9,956 bases of DNA from Deltaproteobacteria bacterium (GTDB lineage Bacteria > Desulfobacterota > Desulfobacteria > Desulfobacterales > JAUVVS01): the NCBI GenBank assembly GCA_030604545.1, contig JAUVVS010000037.1, positions 1-9,956 on the forward strand, given 5' to 3'. Numbering within the stretch: the stretch's first letter is position 1; every line of letters begins with the position of its first letter. The notes below the pieces were generated by a model. That model worked only from the letters and a program-made list of their open reading frames with translations. It did not search any database and was not told where the DNA came from. Of the stretch, positions 6,420 through 9,956 are shown piece after piece. The position numbers and the translations under genes are program-made.

Positions 6420-6812
6420 ATGATTGATACCGACGATCAATTGGGAAAAGATAGTATCACCGTTCGCCTGATTACTTTGATTTTAGATATGCCATATGAC
6501 CGACAGTTGGCCTTGCTAAAACAGTTAGAGGGTATTCCCATGACGACACTCGACATAAGCGACAGAGATGATCCTAGGAAATCATATTCCGGTACCGTAA
6601 GTTTTACTGCGAAGGATCGTGCTTACAAAGGTGCCAGTAAAGATTTAAGCAGTGGGGGAATGTTTATCGAAACCAATGAATCTTTTTCCGTGGGGGAAAT
6701 AATTACATTAACTATTCCATTTTCCGATAAGAAAAGGGATATCAAGGTTCCTGCCGAAATAATGAGAATAACTGATGAGGGGATCGGTGTGAAATTCATA
6801 AAAAAAGAATAA
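6420..6812 (+). CDS. PilZ-domain protein, probable c-di-GMP receptor
   Basis: A small cytoplasmic protein of 130 residues. A short N-terminal helical region (about 1-45) precedes a single PilZ domain (about 46-128). The two c-di-GMP contact motifs are present and well spaced: RDDPR (49-53) fits RxxxR and DLSSGG (75-80) fits DxSxxG, running into GGMFIET, a wording common in PilZ proteins of Myxococcota and Desulfobacterota. The end, GIGVKFI, is the usual final strand. It should therefore bind c-di-GMP and act as an adaptor or allosteric effector, but its target is not encoded beside it. It converges on the ABC permease gene with only 20 bp between stops and no clear terminator. A diguanylate cyclase lies about 3.5 kb to the left; a functional link is only an inference. 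Confidence 0.92.
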   Translation: MIDTDDQLGKDSITVRLITLILDMPYDRQLALLKQLEGIPMTTLDISDRDDPRKSYSGTVSFTAKDRAYKGASKDLSSGGMFIETNESFSVGEIITLTIPFSDKKRDIKVPAEIMRITDEGIGVKFIKKE

Positions 6813-6832
6813 AAATAATGCAAATGTTTTCT

Positions 6833-8515
6833 TTATCTTTGAAATACAACTAACTTTTTTTCTCCAAACTTCATTGGCAAAATTACTGCCAGAATACTCA
6901 GCAAAAAAGCCACAAGAAAAGATCCAATCACCCAGACCCACTGAAGGTAAGTCAATTTATACCCCTTTATATCGGCCATGAAAACCATATAGACCGGCCC
7001 TGCTTCGAGAATGGTTACAGTTCCGATATAAGCGGCGGAAAGAATCATAAAAATAAGACCGCCAAAGCTAGAAACGGACTGGGATGGATTTTCAGAGACA
7101 AAGTCAGGATAGGCACCCCCCATACCGATTCCCATTGCAACCACGCCCGGAGTCATGAAAAAAAGTGTAATCACGGAAAGATACATCATGAAAGGAGTAA
7201 CATTCAAAAGCATATTAGTTGCTATGACAAGAATTTCAGAGAGAATTAAAAGTGGAAAAAGGTAAATAAAAAACTTGATCCATAAAAACGCTCTGATGGA
7301 TATGGGACTCGAACGGACAATCCAGAAGGCATTCCCCTCAATACTGACCGATGGAAAAGCAAAACGGGCTGTTATTGCCGTGAGAACAAAAGCTGCCAGG
7401 GCCATATTCAGAAAGGAAAACAGGTTTTGAAGATAAATGGTCTTGATAGGAGATTTTTCAAAGGGAAGCACCGAAAAATTATAAAGATAGATTACAATGA
7501 GTGCACCGATTAAAAAAATTTGCGACCACTGTGTTTGATCTCTCCAGAAAGTCTTTATTTCCTTTATAATAAAAGCTCTTACCGGTCCGTCTAAAAAAGA
7601 AAAGAATATGTTAAAACCTTTGCTTTGGGTTTTAAAAAGTCTAACCAGAGCGGCCTGAGTCTTTGAGAAACCTTTGAAATAAAGGACTTTGGCCACCCAG
7701 ATATCCACAAAAATTATAAAAAAGGCTCCACTCCATGATAAAGCCAAATGAAACATTGCATTGCTATTATTCCCTGTAAGTGCAGCCTTTAGGCTGTCAA
7801 AAGCCCAGGTGCTTGGTAGTAGAGGGGAGGATGGAGTGCTTAAATCTTTAAAATAGAAAAGAACCGAAGAAAAGGCTTCAGGGTTTACCAGACGTTCCGG
7901 TTTTAAAAGGCGAAAAGAGATATATAGGATGATGAGCACGGCAAGACCCAGGAAAACGAAAATGCTTCGGATGCGGCTTGCAGGCAGGAGAACCACGGCC
8001 AGCAGAACCACCAGAGCACTTAGGGCAGATGATATAATACACAGTGGAAAAAGCGTAAGGACAATATCTATATAGAAAAAAATTCCTGTCTTATATACGA
8101 TACCATAGGAAAAAAAAACAGGAATGGTATAAACGATGACCATCCATGAACTGTCAAGAGTGCTTTCGATCCACCTGGCAAAATAAATTTTCTCACTTGG
8201 AACCGGCAGCGCATGAACCAGAGCAAGATCCTTACTTAAATATAATTTTGACAGGGAAGTGAGTATGGAGCTGAATATCAAGAGAGAAAAAAATACAAGT
8301 AGAATCATGGAAAGGAGTTTGAAAGCTAAGATATCGCCAAAATTCTCCACTTTCTGGAAATAGACCAGAACACGATGGGAGACAGCAAAAATACCTACCC
8401 AGAAAATAGTGCCGATACCGGCAAAAAGAAAAAATCTGGTGTTCCCTTCATTTGCAATGCCCCTGTTTTTAAAAGACCACAAACGGGGCTTTAAAAGCAT
8501 AATCACCTGTTTCAT
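6833..8515 (-). CDS. Putative ABC exporter permease subunit
   Basis: An integral inner-membrane protein of 560 residues, the membrane partner of the ATPase encoded just upstream. About twelve hydrophobic segments are visible, in two groups: roughly 28-50, 66-90, 124-142, 148-178 (perhaps two), 182-202, 258-280, and then 331-348, 362-384, 412-436, 440-466, 484-504 and 525-548. Family-like motifs include LPVPSEKIYFARWIES (103-118), SIEGNAFWIVRSSPIS (391-406) and GIGMGGAYPDFVSENPSQS (462-480). These resemble the large 'putative ABC exporter' permeases of about 500-600 residues rather than the smaller ABC-2 type. The exported substrate is unknown. ATG 8515 overlaps the ATPase stop as ATGA, and GAGGAA lies 11 bases upstream inside the ATPase gene, indicating coupled translation. 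It is the last gene of a three-gene operon and meets the PilZ gene tail to tail. Confidence 0.88.
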   Translation of the reverse strand: MKQVIMLLKPRLWSFKNRGIANEGNTRFFLFAGIGTIFWVGIFAVSHRVLVYFQKVENFGDILAFKLLSMILLVFFSLLIFSSILTSLSKLYLSKDLALVHALPVPSEKIYFARWIESTLDSSWMVIVYTIPVFFSYGIVYKTGIFFYIDIVLTLFPLCIISSALSALVVLLAVVLLPASRIRSIFVFLGLAVLIILYISFRLLKPERLVNPEAFSSVLFYFKDLSTPSSPLLPSTWAFDSLKAALTGNNSNAMFHLALSWSGAFFIIFVDIWVAKVLYFKGFSKTQAALVRLFKTQSKGFNIFFSFLDGPVRAFIIKEIKTFWRDQTQWSQIFLIGALIVIYLYNFSVLPFEKSPIKTIYLQNLFSFLNMALAAFVLTAITARFAFPSVSIEGNAFWIVRSSPISIRAFLWIKFFIYLFPLLILSEILVIATNMLLNVTPFMMYLSVITLFFMTPGVVAMGIGMGGAYPDFVSENPSQSVSSFGGLIFMILSAAYIGTVTILEAGPVYMVFMADIKGYKLTYLQWVWVIGSFLVAFLLSILAVILPMKFGEKKLVVFQR

Positions 8516-9246
8516 GAATCGTTTTTTTCCTCGGTTAGCTGAAAAAAAACCTTTTCCAGATCTCCTTTTCTTATCTGGGCAGCCTCTTTTAAATCGGATA
8601 TTGTTCCAGTAGCGATTAAAGAGCCCTTGTTGATGACCCCGATCCTGTCACACACATCTTCAGCCAGTTTCAGTGTATGAGTAGACATAAAAATTGTGGT
8701 TCCATTTGAAGAAAGCTCGCGGAAAAGATTTCTGACAATTTTGATACCTTTTGGATCAAGCCCCACCATTGGTTCATCGACGATGATCAAGCGTGGATCA
8801 TGCAGGAGAGCAGCCGACATGATAAGACGCTGTTTCATCCCGTGGGAATAAGATTCAATCAATTCATGGGCCCGATCCAAAAGGGAAAATATACTTAAAA
8901 ATTTTTCTGCTTTTTCAGAAAAGTTTTCCAAATTTATACCGTAAAGGTCTGCGGTAAACATTAAAAATTCCATACCGGTAAGCTTTTCATACAAAAACGG
9001 TCGATCCGGTATTAATCCTATTCTCTTTTTTGCTTCTTCAGGTTGACTGGCCATGTCAATACCATCCACGGTCACAGAACCTTCTGTAGGCTCCAGCAGG
9101 CCTGCCATCATAAGGATAGTTGTTGTTTTTCCTGCACCGTTCGGGCCGATGAATCCGAATATTTCTCCAGGGAGTATATGAAGGTTTAACCGATCTACAG
9201 CCTTTGTGTTGCCAAAATGTTTAGATAGATTTTTTAAATAAATCAT
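8512..9246 (-). CDS. ABC transporter ATP-binding protein
   Basis: A 244-residue nucleotide-binding subunit that should dimerise on the inner face of the membrane and drive the neighbouring permease by ATP hydrolysis. All key motifs are intact: Walker A GPNGAGKT (34-41), signature YSHGMKQR (133-140), Walker B LIIVDEP (153-159) with catalytic E158, D-loop GLDP (162-165) and H-loop H190 in STH. At the Q-loop position the sequence reads IGLIPDRP (77-84), with D in place of the usual Q, as is common in this drug/ABC-2-like subgroup (general knowledge). No membrane segments are present, and the length is normal. GGAG (9255-9258 on the opposite strand) sits eight bases before the ATG. The start overlaps the transglutaminase stop by ATGA, and the stop overlaps the permease start in the same way, so the three genes are translationally coupled. 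The substrate cannot be inferred from this subunit. Confidence 0.95.
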   Translation of the reverse strand: MIYLKNLSKHFGNTKAVDRLNLHILPGEIFGFIGPNGAGKTTTILMMAGLLEPTEGSVTVDGIDMASQPEEAKKRIGLIPDRPFLYEKLTGMEFLMFTADLYGINLENFSEKAEKFLSIFSLLDRAHELIESYSHGMKQRLIMSAALLHDPRLIIVDEPMVGLDPKGIKIVRNLFRELSSNGTTIFMSTHTLKLAEDVCDRIGVINKGSLIATGTISDLKEAAQIRKGDLEKVFFQLTEEKNDS

Positions 9247-9956
9247 TTAGACTGCTCCAAAATTTCAAGTTTCACTTTTCCTATCACTCCTATCAAATCA
9301 ATTTGTTCTTTAGGTTCTCCGCGCACAAAACGAATGTGAGTTACATCTGCAGGCATCTGCCCCATTAGAGAATCAATAGTAACCCATTCGCCCAGATAAA
9401 GAACATTCCATGCGTGATAGTAAAAGCGACCATTTACATATACCAATCCAGCCTCTATCTGGGCAGGAATACCAGCAGCCCTGGCCAAAGCCGCCATAAG
9501 CACTGCGTGTTCGTTACAGTCTCCCATAAGGTTTTTCAGAGTATCCAAGGCGCTGGGAACCGATAGTACAGGCCTTTTATCAATATTTTTATACATCCAG
9601 GTCATAAGTTTTTTTGCTTTAGACAATAGAGAGTCGTCCGGAGACACGATTTCAGATACTTTGTGTTTTATTTTTGGATGGTTGGATTGGATAAAGGGAC
9701 TGGGCTTTAAAAATTGCTCTTTTTCACTTAAATGCATCTCAAGCATATCGAGATGATCTTCTTTGAGGATGGTCAATATCCCGTCTTCGAAATTCTGCCG
9801 TCCTCCATTTAAAAAGAGGCCTTCATTTTTGATGCCGTAAATTTTCAAACGCAGTTTTTTTAGTTTGCCTGCCTGATCTATTGGTATATCAGGAGTAACA
9901 GCAAATATTGAAGTAAAATCCTGGCTTGCGGCCATAGTCATCCCTTTTAAGGCTTC
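9243..9956 (-). CDS. Transglutaminase-like domain protein (5' end cut by the window edge)
   Basis: The visible part is 237 residues. Counting from M at base 9941, a transglutaminase/protease-like domain (about 100-200) carries the full Cys-His-Asp triad: C142 in GDCNEHAVLMAALARAAGIP (140-159), H176 in YYHAWNVLY (174-182), and D190 in VTIDSLMGQ (187-195). The protein could therefore be an active thiol protease, peptidase or amide-forming enzyme. The residues before it (about 25-75) are beta-rich, without motifs. The reading frame stays open past ATG 9941 to the right edge (five more codons, EALKG), and no ribosome binding site lies at suitable distance, so the true start is probably outside the window and the protein is longer. 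A signal peptide, if any, is not visible. It is the first visible gene of an operon with the ABC ATPase and permease, joined by an ATGA overlap. The substrate is unknown. Confidence 0.88.
   Translation of the reverse strand, partial: EALKGMTMAASQDFTSIFAVTPDIPIDQAGKLKKLRLKIYGIKNEGLFLNGGRQNFEDGILTILKEDHLDMLEMHLSEKEQFLKPSPFIQSNHPKIKHKVSEIVSPDDSLLSKAKKLMTWMYKNIDKRPVLSVPSALDTLKNLMGDCNEHAVLMAALARAAGIPAQIEAGLVYVNGRFYYHAWNVLYLGEWVTIDSLMGQMPADVTHIRFVRGEPKEQIDLIGVIGKVKLEILEQSK

Noticed and set aside
6708..6941. Minus-strand frame overlapping the PilZ and permease ends
   Set aside because: It overlaps two real genes in other frames, with a Phe-rich, motif-free product.

Overview
The window looks like ordinary chromosome from a bacterium of the Desulfobacterota / former Deltaproteobacteria type. 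This is an inference from the gene families (NadC, a rhomboid with a typical N-terminus, a B12-binding radical SAM protein, a 'GGMFIET'-type PilZ protein, and a putative ABC exporter with transglutaminase), from the moderately AT-rich composition and from the repeat-like intergenic DNA. It carries eight complete protein genes and one cut by the right edge. No rRNA, tRNA, CRISPR array, transposase or phage gene was seen.

Layout. Bases 1-1944 (+): nadC (NAD biosynthesis), then a rhomboid intramembrane protease whose C-terminus reads like a DnaJ C-terminal substrate-binding segment. Bases 1976-4694 (-): a response regulator/diguanylate cyclase and, after a gene-free gap of about 430 bp, a B12-binding radical SAM protein. 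Bases 4695-5127: a second gene-free gap with an inverted-repeat-bounded element, a 14-bp tandem repeat, an 8-bp inverted repeat and a near-consensus sigma70 promoter. Bases 5128-6812 (+): a divergent nucleotidyltransferase-like protein and, after a 287-bp gap, a small PilZ protein with a strong ribosome binding site. Bases 6833-9956 (-): a tightly coupled three-gene operon, transcribed from the right edge inwards: transglutaminase-like protein, ABC ATPase, ABC permease. Both internal junctions are ATGA stop/start overlaps.

How the genes relate. The diguanylate cyclase (makes c-di-GMP) and the PilZ protein (probable c-di-GMP receptor) are the only functional pair outside the operon. They are about 3.5 kb apart on opposite strands, so a direct link is unproven. 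The ATPase and permease should form one membrane transporter, and the transglutaminase-like protein is translationally coupled to it.

The points most worth a second look are the rhomboid-DnaJ fusion, the ABC-transglutaminase cassette, the nucleotidyltransferase with a non-canonical N-terminal loop, and the repeat-like elements in the two gene-free gaps flanking the radical SAM gene. No clearly new multi-gene system was found.
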